This document shows positions 11,564-22,923 of a stretch of 64,000 bases of DNA, piece after piece; the first letter of the stretch is position 1, and the number at the start of each line of letters is the position of its first letter. The position numbers and the translations under genes were made by a program. This DNA comes from Stereum hirsutum FP-91666 SS1. Taxonomy: Eukaryota; Basidiomycota; Agaricomycetes; Russulales; Stereaceae. The DNA lies in NCBI RefSeq assembly GCF_000264905.1, contig NW_006763133.1:1205082-1269081 (forward strand), in the 5' to 3' direction. The notes under the pieces were generated by a model. The model did no database searches and was not told where the DNA came from. It saw nothing but the letters and a program-made list of their open reading frames with translations.

Positions 11564-12009
11564 ATGTCTCAGCCCATTGTCACCCTCGCTGTTTCTCCCC
11601 CGTCTACTCCAAATGCTCGCAAACGAGCTCGTCTTGCTGACGGTGACGCTCCTGCCAAAAGGTTTGGGTGGCCCCAACAGATCACACCATTGCTTCCTTC
11701 TTCGTGTCATTGATGTTTACTGACCGTCTTCCTTCCTCACTCGGCGACAGCGTTACCCTTTCTCACCAGTCCCTCCAACTTCTCGCCGAGAACGCCCAAA
11801 AGCTCCTCATGATACAATATCGAGCCGACATCGTTCGACAGCGCATCAAGCTGCAACTCGCACAGGCTGAAGCCTCCCGCGCTAAAGACGAAGCTCGCAA
11901 GGCTGAAGAAGAGACCAGCATGCACAAATACGAACTCGAGCGCACTCAGCTGGAGGTTAAGAAGCTAGAGTTGGAGCTCAAAGTGCATCAGCTCAAGGCG
12001 AAGAAGTGA
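11564..12009 (+). CDS. Cassette gene B: small coiled-coil protein
   Basis: Two exons, 11564-11661 and 11751-12009, encode 118 aa. After a Ser/Pro-rich start with a basic cluster that could be a nuclear signal (TPNARKRARLADG), nearly the whole remainder is a charged heptad-like helix (ELERTQLEVKKLELELKVHQ) ending LKAKK. This is a strong coiled-coil pattern and suggests an oligomerisation or adaptor partner. No enzyme motif is present. It ends 81 bp before the recombinase start, so it may share promoter sequence or overlap in its transcript with that gene. Function is unknown. Confidence 0.65.
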
Positions 12010-12090
12010 TCCACCGCTTTCTTCTCTGTCATGTCTGTACGGGTCCTATTCGCCCCCTTGTAATTCACTGGGTTTCGGACGCATATAAGC

Positions 12091-15000
12091 ATGGGCTTTG
12101 TGATCGCTCGAAACGGCATGCCTCCCCGTTTGGACGACGAACCGGGCCCTCCGCCTCCTCGGCCGCCTCCTCCCTCTCATGCGTTCTTTAACGCCGTTCA
12201 AGCTGCCACCTCCGTCACCGGCATTGCAAACACCGCCCTCCGTCACAATCCTACCAGCTCCGGCGTACAATGTGGCACGCATCAAGCTTCCTCTCACACT
12301 GACAAATATTCTTGGATGTCGGGTGCTTCGATCGCCGCTACCACCGCGGAGCATGCGGCCAACGTTGCTCTTTCCGCCGGACCCAGCTCAACTGCTACCG
12401 CTCCCGCCGATGATGACCGTAATCCTGATCGCATCTCTTCCTTCCGACAAGCCGCACCTCTTCCCAAATTTGACGAGCGCGCCGTAGAGAGAACTAAACA
12501 GAAGCTTCTTGCTAACATCGGCCGGTTCGCGGGCCATGGCGAAACCGGGATCGATTTGTATTTTCAGCAGGTCCACGAAGAAGCCCTCTTGCCAAAGGAC
12601 CGCGAAAACCCCTCGACGAAAAAGGGGCGCAGAGCTTTACTCGTCAACTGGAACTCCTACGCTCTCCGGTTTTGCAAAAAGGTCTCTGTCGCCGATCACT
12701 GGTCGACAAAATTTGTCCGTGAATTTGCGAGGACATTTCTGCGGCTACGGGTGCGCATCTCTTTCTCTTTCCTTGCCTTTCGCTCGCTCAACCAGTCCAT
12801 CGCCAGGTTCAATGGACGAAAGGCCGTGATGGAGCGCCACACGTCAGAGCGACCACCGTCGGCAGCTGGTTAACCGCCCTTCTCCACTGCATACTAAAGT
12901 ATTGTCGTGATCGCGAGACTAACGAGGCGACCGGCATGAAACTCCTCGTCCTAGAGGACTTTTTCCATACCCTCAACAACGAAGTGAACCAGCGTAAGCC
13001 TCTCTTCTCGCCGTGTCTCGCTACACATCCTGACTGGTTCATAGTCGTTGACGATTTCGGCTTGGAGCGGACCCGGATGCCCGTCCTTTTCTTCGGCCAT
13101 GCCGAAGTCAGACTGATGAACCAGGTGGCGCTCACCACGTCCCTCCGGAACGGTCGCATCGCCAAGTTGCAGTCGATGCTCGGCATGCTCCTCATTTTCC
13201 AGACCGGCCTGCGGACCAGTAGCCTCGCCGCACCCTACGCGGAGTTTAGAGACAAGGGCCGTGTACGTATATCTATCGTTACACCGGCTCGCCAACTGAC
13301 CTGATCTCCAGTACCTCAAACTTAAGCATATCAAGATTCTTCGGATAGGGTCGATGCGCTTCCAAGCGCGATTCCATATCACCGAATGGAAGGTAGCTTA
13401 TATTCCCCGCTCTTGCTCCCATCTCACCCCGCTGACTCGGACCCGCATATAGGCACAGTCCGAAGGTCCTAAAGGCAAAGAAGAGAATTTCGTTCTCGAG
13501 ACCGTCACGAAGAGCCACAACCTCTCCTTCGACGTCGTTCTCGTCCTCATAGCATTCTTGTGGGCTCGAGGCGCTTTTGGAGACATCGTCTGTCATCTCC
13601 TCATTCACTCCCAATTTCCGCAAAGTTGCTCACAGCCGTACACAGTCAATTGCAGACATTTACAAAAGCAAGGCTACCGACCTCAAGATCATCGAGACCA
13701 TGCGTGATCAACCTTTGTAAGAGTCCCCACACCCACCCATTTTATCCGCTACTTAATCGTGTCCATTGCAGATTCCTCAAGGCCACTTACGGCGGTCACG
13801 AACTTACCGACGAGCCTACCTTGGGCATAAAGATATCCGAGGCGATCCGAGCCCTATCTGTGAGTGCTGGACTCCCCTCGGGAGGAGCTGCCACCTTGCG
13901 CAGAGATTTTGCAAACTTTGTACGTCGCCAAGTTTTCTTTTTTTTTTTTGCTGTATATTTAGGCTCACCGAGTATAGCTGGGTATCCTTCTTGGCAAAGC
14001 GATCGCCGCCCAGGCAATCGGCCATCAAGACCAATCCACTGGCGTCTACAGCACCCACTATTCGAGGAACCTGGCCAACATTCCTCTCAGCGCCATACGG
14101 ACCTTCGAGCTCGAAATAGAGGACCCACTCGCCAAGGTATCACTACTCCTTCCATCCTCTGTTGGTGTTTGATCCTGAATCACGCCCCCATCTAGACAAC
14201 CTTCGCCATGCACGAGCTGATGAGGGTTGCCGTCACCGCCCTACTCTTCAAGGACATCGACGTGGAGAAGGCAGCCCAAGCAGAGGATACAGACGAAGAG
14301 AAGCCCAGGCCAGCCGTCAAGAACACGAAGGCGACGAAGAAGAATCTTGACAAAGACGATCGCGAGAGCATCGAGGTTTGCACCGCCTACCCCCTTCTTC
14401 CTTTTTCCGAACTGACAGCGGCCTTTTGAAGAATCATCCGGACATGAAGGCCATCCAGAGGCAAATTCAACACGAATGGTCGACCTTCATCGCCTGCTTT
14501 GAACCATCACCGACCAAGTACGCCATGACGAAAGGCAACATCACCACCATCTTCAAGAAGTCGGAAAAGTTCCGCGTCGTGAACACTGAGCAGGCCAACA
14601 AGGTGACGTACCGGTCTATGGTTATTATTGAATTACCATTTTCTGATGTCTCGTTCGTCGACAGCAAAGGGCGATCTTTGATGGTCTTTTTGACAGAATT
14701 ACCAGGAAGCGGCGGGCGTTGACCAAGACTGCAAACCGCGCAAAGCAACACGATCGGTCTTCGCGCATGGTCGAAGGTCTCGGTGAAGAGGATACCTACG
14801 AACGCCGTCAAGAGATGATGGCACGCGCCGATGCCCCCTCATCCATCATCGCCGAGACCTCCAAGGCGGGCGCCAGTGCGTTCCCTCTCCCTAAGCCTGC
14901 TGCTGCTCCGACTGCACAGCCCACTGAACCTGCTTTCTCCGGTGCGTTTCTCTTTCTTTTTCTCCACACCGTCATTCATCATCCCATCTGCCTTGGGCCA

Positions 15001-16471
15001 TGCGCAGGGCCCAGCGACGCTCTTCCAGAGTCGGAAATTCGGCTGTATCCCATGACCCCTTCCACACTCAACCCTGACGACTGGATTAGCTGGTCCGACA
15101 GTGTTCCAGCCGCCGAATATGCCGAGGAGGAACCAGAAGATGAGATTGAGACCACCGCTACCAGCGCCACATTATGGAACAGCCTCAATCCACTCTTTCG
15201 TACAAAATACACTCGCCCAGTCCAGCCCAGTACCTCTTCTGCACCTAAACCGGCTTCGGACAGTAATAAGAAGGATCCTGTCAGCGATAGCGACTGGCTG
15301 GTCGATGACGAAGCTCCAGGGACTCGCTTCGCTGAAGCTGGGTATGATGCTGGCGAGACCGAGATGCTCAACGTCCCCATAGACCAACTCGCGTTTTACT
15401 ACCTTTGCGGTCTTGTCCAGCCCATCATCGAGGAGCGGGAGCGCAAACGGGATCTCAAGGCTGCAGTGACAGTTTGTCTTTTTGTTCTTGCTCATCGACA
15501 AATCTCCCTCACGCTCCCTTTTTCTCAGGACGACGGTAGCACTTTGGTCTGCCCCAAAGATGGCTGCCCTTTTACTGTCTCAACTCGAAGCCGTAGTAAT
15601 TTCGAGCGCCACCTTGCGTAAGTTTCTGTTTGCTTCATCCCACATACTTTGTTGACGCAAAGCCCCCCATAATCCAGCATCGGGCATTCCCGGTGGCGAC
15701 AGTTCACCGCTAGCCTCCTCGTCCAAAAACGCGCAAATAAACGCCAGCGCAGTGTTTTCCGCTGCCCTGTTGACCGAACGTACGCCCTTTCGCCACCCTT
15801 AGTTTCACCGCGGATCCATAGTAATCATTCGCTCTCTCCTACAGTGTATTCCACGACAAGGATGAGATCATCGCCCACTGTCTGTCCAAGGAGTGCGCGA
15901 GCCACATCGCCCATAACGACATGCACGACGAGTATCTTGTTGCTCGTGAACGATGGCCCGCGTACGCTCAAGGAAAGGGGTTCCGAAACTTTGTTGACCC
16001 CTCAGAACTCGAAGACGAGGCCGCCGCCGCCGACCAACCTGAGATTATGGAGACGCTCACGACTGATCCGCCACTCGAGGTACATTCTGCCTCTGTATCT
16101 TTATGTGAGCCTCACTAATGCTAATTCCCATTGACCAGTTCGACGATCCCAACTCCGTTCGAGCAGTGGCTCAGCAGCTCAGACATCTAGGTATGGACGC
16201 CGTCGAAGAGCAAGCTCAAAACGTTCGTCTCCTCGCCTTCCCTTTTTGCGTGACATTCACTGATGAGACCCCCCAGCGCTCGATTGTGTTTCCTTCAATG
16301 TCCGACCGCGCATTCCTCCTTGATCGGTACGATGCGGTCGCCGAGGCTGACTTGGCTGCTTTGATGAGCATGGACATGGGTGAGGTTGAGCGAAATTTCG
16401 AGGCCATCACAGCGGAAGATTCAGACGGTGAAGAAGGGGCGGAGGACTCAGAGATGGCCACCGAAACCTAA
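12091..16471 (+). CDS. Cassette gene C: tyrosine recombinase with C-terminal zinc fingers
   Basis: Seventeen exons give 1149 aa: 12091-12750, 12807-12993, 13045-13262, 13312-13392, 13453-13587, 13646-13716, 13772-13919, 13978-14136, 14196-14375, 14432-14602, 14665-14941, 15008-15465, 15529-15617, 15678-15779, 15845-16079, 16139-16222, 16277-16471. Tyrosine-recombinase boxes are present: box I FQTGLRTSSLA (Arg near residue 339), box II-like ATLRRDFANF (near 494), then GHQDQSTGVYSTHYSRN (His ~516, candidate nucleophile Tyr ~524 or 528). The helical domain before box I resembles the fungal DUF3435/Crypton/captain type. After ~640 come a basic/acidic region, a C2H2-like finger (VCPKDGCPF...FERHLAIGH, ~922-948), a second Cys/His cluster (FRCPVDRTVFHDKDEIIAHC) and an acidic tail. 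A TATAA at 12084 lies very close to the ATG at 12091, so translation may start at 12118. The recombinase call rests on motif reading, without alignment. Confidence 0.65.
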
Positions 16472-16579
16472 TGTATTCACTCTCTTGTAACATTCTCTTG
16501 TCCTTGTCACTAAGCAGTGTGGCCCGTACCAGAAAATCAAAGGCTATATGTGATTCTATTAGAGGCGAATAAAATTACA

Positions 16580-17988
16580 TCAAAGCTCAGACTCGTGAGG
16601 AGAAAGTGAAAGCCCCTCTGCTATATGACGGGGCATGCTGGCCAAATACTCCTTCTTCTCGGCTGCAGAGAGGCTGGAGATTGGACGACCGTCTAAATCG
16701 ACCCATTGAAAAACCGGCCCACCCGTCCATGCCACAAATGACTCCCGGACGCCTTTACCACGTAAGATGGTATTATAGTGGGGGTACATCGCCGACGGGA
16801 CGAACATCGGGATTCCAGCTCCGATCTCAAACTCGCAATCTAGTTCTTCTACGACAAGACGGCACGAAGTTCGATAGTTGAAAAGATTGAAGGGGATGAT
16901 GAGGCACCAGCCAAACAGTAGATTCAAAAGGTCCTTGTGCCAACGGCTAACGACCGTCCCGAGGTTGAAAGAAAAGCTCGCCCACGGATAAAAGCACGCT
17001 CGGGTGCCCGGTCGCTTCTTCTGAACGTAGTCGATCGCGGCGCAGTAACGCTGGTATAGTCGAGGGGCGGTTGCTTTGAAGATGCCTAGGAGAGCATGGG
17101 TGAGTAAGGTGCCCTGGAAAATTTACAAGAGACAAGACTTACGTGCCACAATGGCCTGTACAGGCTCGAGGATCTCGAGGATTTCTTCAGCTAGCTGCTG
17201 ATGCTTTCGGTAATAGGCGGACATGATTGGATCCTGTGCGATGCGAAGAGGTTAGACACTCGAACTGTGAAAGAATAAGACACTGTACGAACCGATTGAG
17301 ACCCGCGATGAAGGGAGAAGAAGTAGGCCGCAAAGTCGCCACGCGTACCATTCGTGAAGGTGGGCTTTATGTTCCGGAGCATATCGGCGACGCGCATAAG
17401 GGTTTCGTTGATGGAGGTCCACACCGGCCCTTTGGGAGACCAAGCCCTGTATAAAACAAGGCGTCCGTCGGCGTCGTACACCCTGGCAGCCTCCCTACAA
17501 GCGAAGAGGAAAGGTCAGGCGTCTATAGACAGGATATAAAGAATCACGCACCCTTCACCCATCGGGATACGTACGTTGGCAGCCTTGACCGCCGGCCGCT
17601 TGGGCGCACGATAGCCGACATACGCGTTCGTCTTTAAGTTATCCGCCGCCGAAACCTCGACATCAACTATATCTGCCTCCATGAGGCGCGAGAGCCCGTA
17701 GACGTACATACGACGGGCGGAGCGGTACTTCCTACTGTTTTCCAGGTCCATGGGATACGGGAATATGCGGCTTGTCTCTCGGGCCGTTCTCTCAGGCCCA
17801 GTAGAGTGCTCTGACGGTGGTGTAGAGCTTGACAGTGCGTGCAAAGCATCACTGATCTCTGCGCGCATATCACGGGCGTCGAAAACCTGAGGATCGCTGC
17901 CATCGTCGGGCTCGTCGCCGGGCCAGCCCACAGAGTCGAGGACATCGACAGCCCGAATCTTCGCTTGGCGTCGTGTCTCCGGCGGCAT
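16580..17988 (-). CDS. Cassette gene D: TET/JBP-like 2-oxoglutarate/Fe(II) dioxygenase
   Basis: Four exons (17552-17988, 17293-17494, 17143-17233, 16580-17085) encode 411 aa. The C-terminal double-stranded beta-helix matches the fungal TET/JBP dioxygenase pattern. It has the iron-binding HxD in GTVVSRWHKDLLNLLFGW (H293, D295), then a strand block ending IPMFVPSAMYPHYNT with the distal histidine (H346), and an arginine for 2-oxoglutarate about eleven residues on (VRESFVAWTGG, R357) before PVFQWVDLDG. All ligand positions are therefore retained. In animals and trypanosomes this family oxidises thymine or 5-methylcytosine; the substrate here is unknown. The N-terminal half is unfamiliar. The gene converges on the recombinase with 108 bp between stops. 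The start at 17988 follows an acceptor-like cag, so an upstream exon is possible. Confidence 0.7.
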
Positions 17989-19626
17989 CTGGGATTAAGC
18001 CAAGTCAGTGATACTACGCCACTTTCGCAGTCAAGGCAAAAGCTGTAGATTGGGAGCCACCTAAAAATCAAGGGGAGCCACTTCAGCACGCGTCAGCCGG
18101 AGAACAGGCGCCATTGGACATCGCCAAAGCCACCACGAACATTCCTCAGATAGCCAGATCGTCTCGACCATAGTTTCTCATTTTTGGAATGCCGTTGTTC
18201 CCCACTGACGGGCACCATGGCTCACCACTCGACAATGAAGACGGCGGCTCATACAATCAACGATCGACATGAAAAGGGAAAACGCACGTTGTAAGACGGG
18301 ATGCTTCAGGCCTGAGCGTTGGAGAATGCTGCCTTTCTACTGACCCTCAAAACCCGGTGTGCTGCGAATCTATTTCGGAAAAGGGACTATGACAGTCGTT
18401 AGCGTATGTCAAACACGGATGAGGCATTGAGTGGATGGGTGTGATGTCCGTGGCCACGAAAGACGCGTCTTTCCACAAGCTAAGACAAGACGACTCACAG
18501 ATTGGTGATTGAACAATATATTGGGAGAGACAAGTTGGAAGATGGATGACGAAGAGAAGCTGTGATGGAAGAAAACAAGGTGTGAGTGGTTGCGGAAGAT
18601 AACAAAATGTCAGGCAGATAGAAATGCCCCAGCGCGTGCGCGTCACGTCGCATGCACACGAGTGGCAGTAGCAAGGCAGTGTATTACTGCAGGAGACATG
18701 GAAGGTAAAAGTATGCAGAGTCACTCACCGTGGAAAGGGGAGATTGGGGCTGTCCCAGTTTTGTCGCAATAGCCCAGTATTTATAGGTGCCCCAGAGAAC
18801 CACGGAGACGGGCAACCTTATTTTTTGGGATGGGGCGGTGAGGTGTCATCGCCGTGCCATTTGATTGGTCCGAAATTTACTAAATGTCGAAGAATATCGG
18901 ATTTAGCGTTACGGAATCGCAAGTAAGGAAACGGCTGCATTACCGTTGTCTATCCAGCAATCCCAACGTGTTGCAGGGCCAGGGCCTGCATAACAGCAAG
19001 TGGTGAAGACTCGAGTCGCTAACATCACAAGTGAGTGCAAAGATGAGAGGTGGGCAGACGAGCGCAAAGTCGAATGTAAACGCATCGCGGGACGGCCATC
19101 AGACAATCACGTAACGTGCATATGTTGCCATGCGATCGGACAGCGTTGAAAGTCAAATGGGCGCGTTTGGGCTTTCTTCACCGAGGGGCGTTATTCATGG
19201 GCAAGAGAAGAGAGGTGATTGAAGACGGACAGACGCGCTTCGTATTGAACAAGAGATGCAGGAAACCGGACGCAAGTATACTCTCACCGAGAGTATTTTT
19301 AGAAGCACTTACAACTCGAACGGGTGGGCCGGATCCTAGTATTATTAAGCGCTAAGCTTGCGACGGGTTGCTATGCTCGACGAGCATAATCAGCCTAAAT
19401 CTACAGCCAAAGACAACGTCAAGCAGAGTTTCAACCAAGTTTCAACTTCTAGAGAGTGAGCTGGAATCAAGCAGTAGCAGAGTAAGAGCTGCCGCGATAC
19501 TGCGCTGGTGTGAGCGACTGTGAGCGACAGGAGAGAGCGACGGATCGCTAAGTCGGACCGCGCGCGTTGTCGAACAGTCTTAGTCACCGAGAAAAAGGGG
19601 GGTGTCTTCCGCAAAAAGTCATCCAT
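17989..19626. other. Non-coding right part of the island
   Basis: About 1.6 kb between the dioxygenase and tRNA-Pro. Frames are short and interrupted on both strands. It should contain the dioxygenase promoter. I found no clear inverted or direct terminal repeat by eye. Confidence 0.4.
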
Positions 19627-19729
19627 GGGCCCAACCCAGGTTCGAACTGGGGATCCCTTGCATTTAAATTATCCGGTTCGAACCCGGTGTACACCCAAAG
19701 CAAGTATCTTACCACTAGACCATTGGGCC
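19627..19729 (-). tRNA. tRNA-Pro (anticodon UGG) with 31-nt intron
   Basis: Minus-strand cloverleaf with full pairing: acceptor GGCCCAA/TTGGGCC, D stem GTCT/AGAT (one G-U), anticodon stem CTTGC/GCAAG, T stem CCCAG/CTGGG with loop TTCGAAC, discriminator C. The anticodon loop TTTGGGT places TGG at 34-36, giving proline. A 31-nt intron follows position 37, the canonical site. The A box (TGGTCTAGTGG) and B box (GGTTCGAAC-type) fit RNA polymerase III consensus. The intron itself contains a second GGGTTCGAACC, a B-box-like copy. Mature length is 72 nt. Confidence 0.9.
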
Positions 19730-21005
19730 TTATTACCCAGATTAAAAGCTCATATATGATGTGGTAGATCAAGGTCCTGGACAGCTGGGCTTTCTCAGCC
19801 ATTCATTATATTTTCTTCCTTATTTCTACAAAATAAATGATGCACATGAGTAACTAGACATGTTCTCAGTACTCTGAAATTTATTTGTTAACTATCGTCG
19901 ACTTCCTCGTGCTCAGTGAATATTCTCCGAGAGCGACTCTTGAAAGTGGCGCGTCAAGAACGCACGGCAATTGCCGAGATCGGTACCAAAACGCGCCACA
20001 CCCGCCTTGTCGGGTGACCGGTTTCGCACCCAAGCACCCTGAACGACAGGGTAAAAACTTGGTAAAAACGGGTACCCAGAACATGAGCACGCTGTACACG
20101 CTTCTATATACAGCATATGTGGATTGATCTGTGACGGTCAACATTCATTCGGTCGCGGGGCAAAAGTGCCAGCACTGGTACTTAGTACAAACACCTTCGC
20201 AATCGCTTTTCGAAAGATATATATATCCACGAGTACTTACGCGAATTGGGTCCTAGGTCACGCCCCTATCGAGACAGATGATCCTGAGTCCTTGAGACGC
20301 GACACCACATCCTGTAAAACTGCCCCGTGTACCGCCGCAAGCGTAGAGCTGGAATGGTATCCTTCATTGCATCATCACGACGTCCCCTTTCGCTACTGAA
20401 GGACTTCTTGACGAACAATCCTCTTTCTTTTACCTTCAATTCATCTAATCTACATACTCCGAACGTTCCACGGCCCCCAGATTGATCAAACGATCTACAG
20501 CGTTTGCATCACTCGTGCCTTCGTTGAATAGACGTGCTCCGACACTCCTTCCTCACTCTTTTCATAGAGATCTACAGTATTTACCAACTTTACATACTTA
20601 GTTAGTTGACTAGTAGCGTACACACCCAGCGCCCCTGACTCGCGTCGGCGCTATACAAATACAATCGATTTTTTTAAAAAAAAAGGGGAGTACGCAAATT
20701 GTTTTCACAGACCTCAAAAGATGTGCATTAACAACAGGCTCCGTTGCGGATCCCAACATGAAACTGAAGTTCCAGTACTCTTTACTATAACCAACTTCAC
20801 CCTGTAGGACACAGGGGACGGAATCACCCTAAAATGAAGGACCACAAAAGACCATGACATTTTCTACGATAGACAATACACGCATACACGGCCCAATACA
20901 TAACAGCCCAGAAATGGACCCTTTTAATGCCGAAGCACCAAGACACGCAGGAGTAAAATCATACAGAAGTAGAACTGGCTCTAACTAACGCGCGACTTCT
21001 CTGAC
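19730..21005. other. Intergenic, tRNA-Pro to cellulase 3' end
   Basis: About 1.3 kb without a supported gene. The part nearest 21005 is the expected 3' UTR of the cellulase. There is a short homopolymer block at 20670-20690 (T then A tracts). Confidence 0.5.
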
Positions 21006-22923
21006 TTACAACGCGGGGTTCGCAGCGCTGACCAACGTCTCGAAGTACGTCTGGAACCAGGTACCGGCCTCCGGAGCAGGGATGGTAGCATCGGACTATT
21101 AGAATCAATACGACCATCAGTCAGTATTGGGAGACATTGGAATAACGGAGAGGAGTAAGGAAGGAAGCCAGACGCACGAGAGAGCAGTGAGGGTCATAAC
21201 GTGGCGAAGAGCTGTTGCTCGTTCCGTCACATTCTCCTCCAGGCTTGACCCAGACGATGGCATCAATCAAAGAGTCGCCAGTGTCCGTAGTGGGCTGAGT
21301 ACCGAACCCGGCACCCTTGACGTTGCACCAGTCACCCCAGGCGGCACGGATGTTCTGCACACCGGCACGGCCTTGGTCGACGATGAACTGGGCGGGGAAG
21401 CCAGCGGAGTGGATGACGGGGGCAAGGGCCTAAAGTCGTAGAAGTGAATAACGTTAGTTGGATGTTCGAGGTGAATGAGGTGAGGGTCGAGGATGTATAT
21501 GGGGTACGAAAGAACTTACGTTGATGTAGAGGCTCTCGTCGTAGTTAGGGTTGCCCTGGGTAATGGGATCGGGAGAGGCGGCGACGAGGGCATTGTAGTT
21601 GGCAACGTTGGTGGCGAGACCCCTAACGAAGGGGGATGATCCAGCGTTTTGGTAAACTTGGGTGAAGAGGGTGGCGGCGGGCGACTAAGAAACATGATCA
21701 AGATTATCAGTATTCGTTTCCCTGATAGCAGCGAGCAAGACGTACGAGGTTAGCGGGCCACCCGAGCCATCCAGCATGTCCCTGTGAGCGATGAAAGTAT
21801 TCAGCATCGATAGCGCTGCTGAAGAGACGCAGATTACTTACGGCATCGAGGTACATGTAAACATTGACGGTGGCGAGCTGCTCGATAGCGTAGTTCACGC
21901 AGGCGAGGTAAGTCGTCTGAGCGTTAGCACACTTCTCGACGGACAAGTTGGTGACCAAGTTCGCAAGGGAGTCGGGCTCAATGACCGCAACGACACGGAC
22001 ATCGGGGTACTCTGTAGCAAGACACGATCGGGTAAATATATCAGCACAGAGGCCTCGGGGTGGATAAGGTGTATGTGAACTCACGCTTGATCTGGGCGAC
22101 GAGCTGGTCAATGTAGTCCTTGTAGTTGGCTTCACCGTTGTCGGCGATGGAGAACTCTCCGTTCGAAGCGGAAGCCTGTGCCATAACAGTCCTTGAGAGG
22201 TGCACTCAATCATGAGTAATTATACAACTCACAGCACAGTCACGGTCCGGAAGATCGTAAACCACAATCGGGACAATCTGCTTCGATCCTGAAGACGTCT
22301 GCAACGCCGTAGCATTGGCGAGGTATGTCCCCAAAGTCGGCACCTTCGCGACCTGGTCGAACCAAGTGAACGTTGGGATGTTCGCCACAGAAGCTGCCTT
22401 GCCCGCCAAAGTAGAGTCTGTGATGTTGGCGGCAGCAGCGGCGACCTCAGCAGCATAGTACGGCGAAGCGAAGATCTCGTAGCCCTCGAAGGGGTTGCCG
22501 GCAGCAGCGGTGGAAGTCGAGGAGGGAGCGGAGGAGGTGCCGGAGGCAGTGGATGTCGGGACGGAGACGGTGGATGCAGGAGCCGTGGTCGACGAGGCAG
22601 CGCCGGGGCTAAGCGTGGCCAGGTCCGTCAGTGAATACGATCGGAATTTTACTATGATAGAAATCATAGACGTACAGGCACTGGGAGTAGTAGTCGTTCG
22701 AGTACGTGCAAACGGAGCCGGCAGCGCAAGCCGTCGCCCCACTCCATCCCTGACCTCCGCACTGACCTGGTCGACGATGCAGCACCGGGGAGAGAGGTTC
22801 ACCTCAGTATAAGGAAAAAGGGACAAGAAACAGGTGTGACCAAGGCGTACCGTATATAGGAGCCTGTGCGGCGACAGACGACGCAAGCGTCACGAAAGCC
22901 AAGAGAGACGCGAACTTGAACAT
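21006..22923 (-). CDS. cel6A: GH6 cellobiohydrolase (CBHII) with N-terminal CBM1
   Basis: A secreted exocellulase releasing cellobiose from non-reducing chain ends by inversion. Nine exons: 22851-22923, 22676-22766, 22233-22608, 22085-22175, 21842-22011, 21746-21781, 21520-21684, 21178-21429, 21006-21095; 447 aa, the usual length. Order: signal peptide ([20 protein letters not shown]), CBM1 with its cysteines ([10 protein letters not shown]...NDYYSQCL), a Ser/Thr/Pro/Ala linker, then the GH6 domain. Diagnostic blocks are [11 protein letters not shown] with the catalytic acid (about residue 178), [45 protein letters not shown] and [15 protein letters not shown]. The enzyme looks complete. A TATA box lies about 100 bp upstream of the ATG. 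With the oxalate decarboxylase this marks a plant-biomass-degrading fungus. Confidence 0.97.

Noticed and set aside
13860..13902. Possible 43-bp intron in recombinase exon 7 (gtgagt...gcgcag)
   Set aside because: Removing it would delete the region just before LRRDFANF, the box II segment, and the frame is open without it.
15008..16471. C-terminal part of the recombinase as a separate zinc-finger gene
   Set aside because: Phases run through every intron without a break and no promoter-like gap is seen, so one gene is the simpler model.
18347..18724. 125-codon minus frame upstream of the dioxygenase
   Set aside because: Cys/His/Pro-rich composition without zinc-finger spacing; no supporting context.
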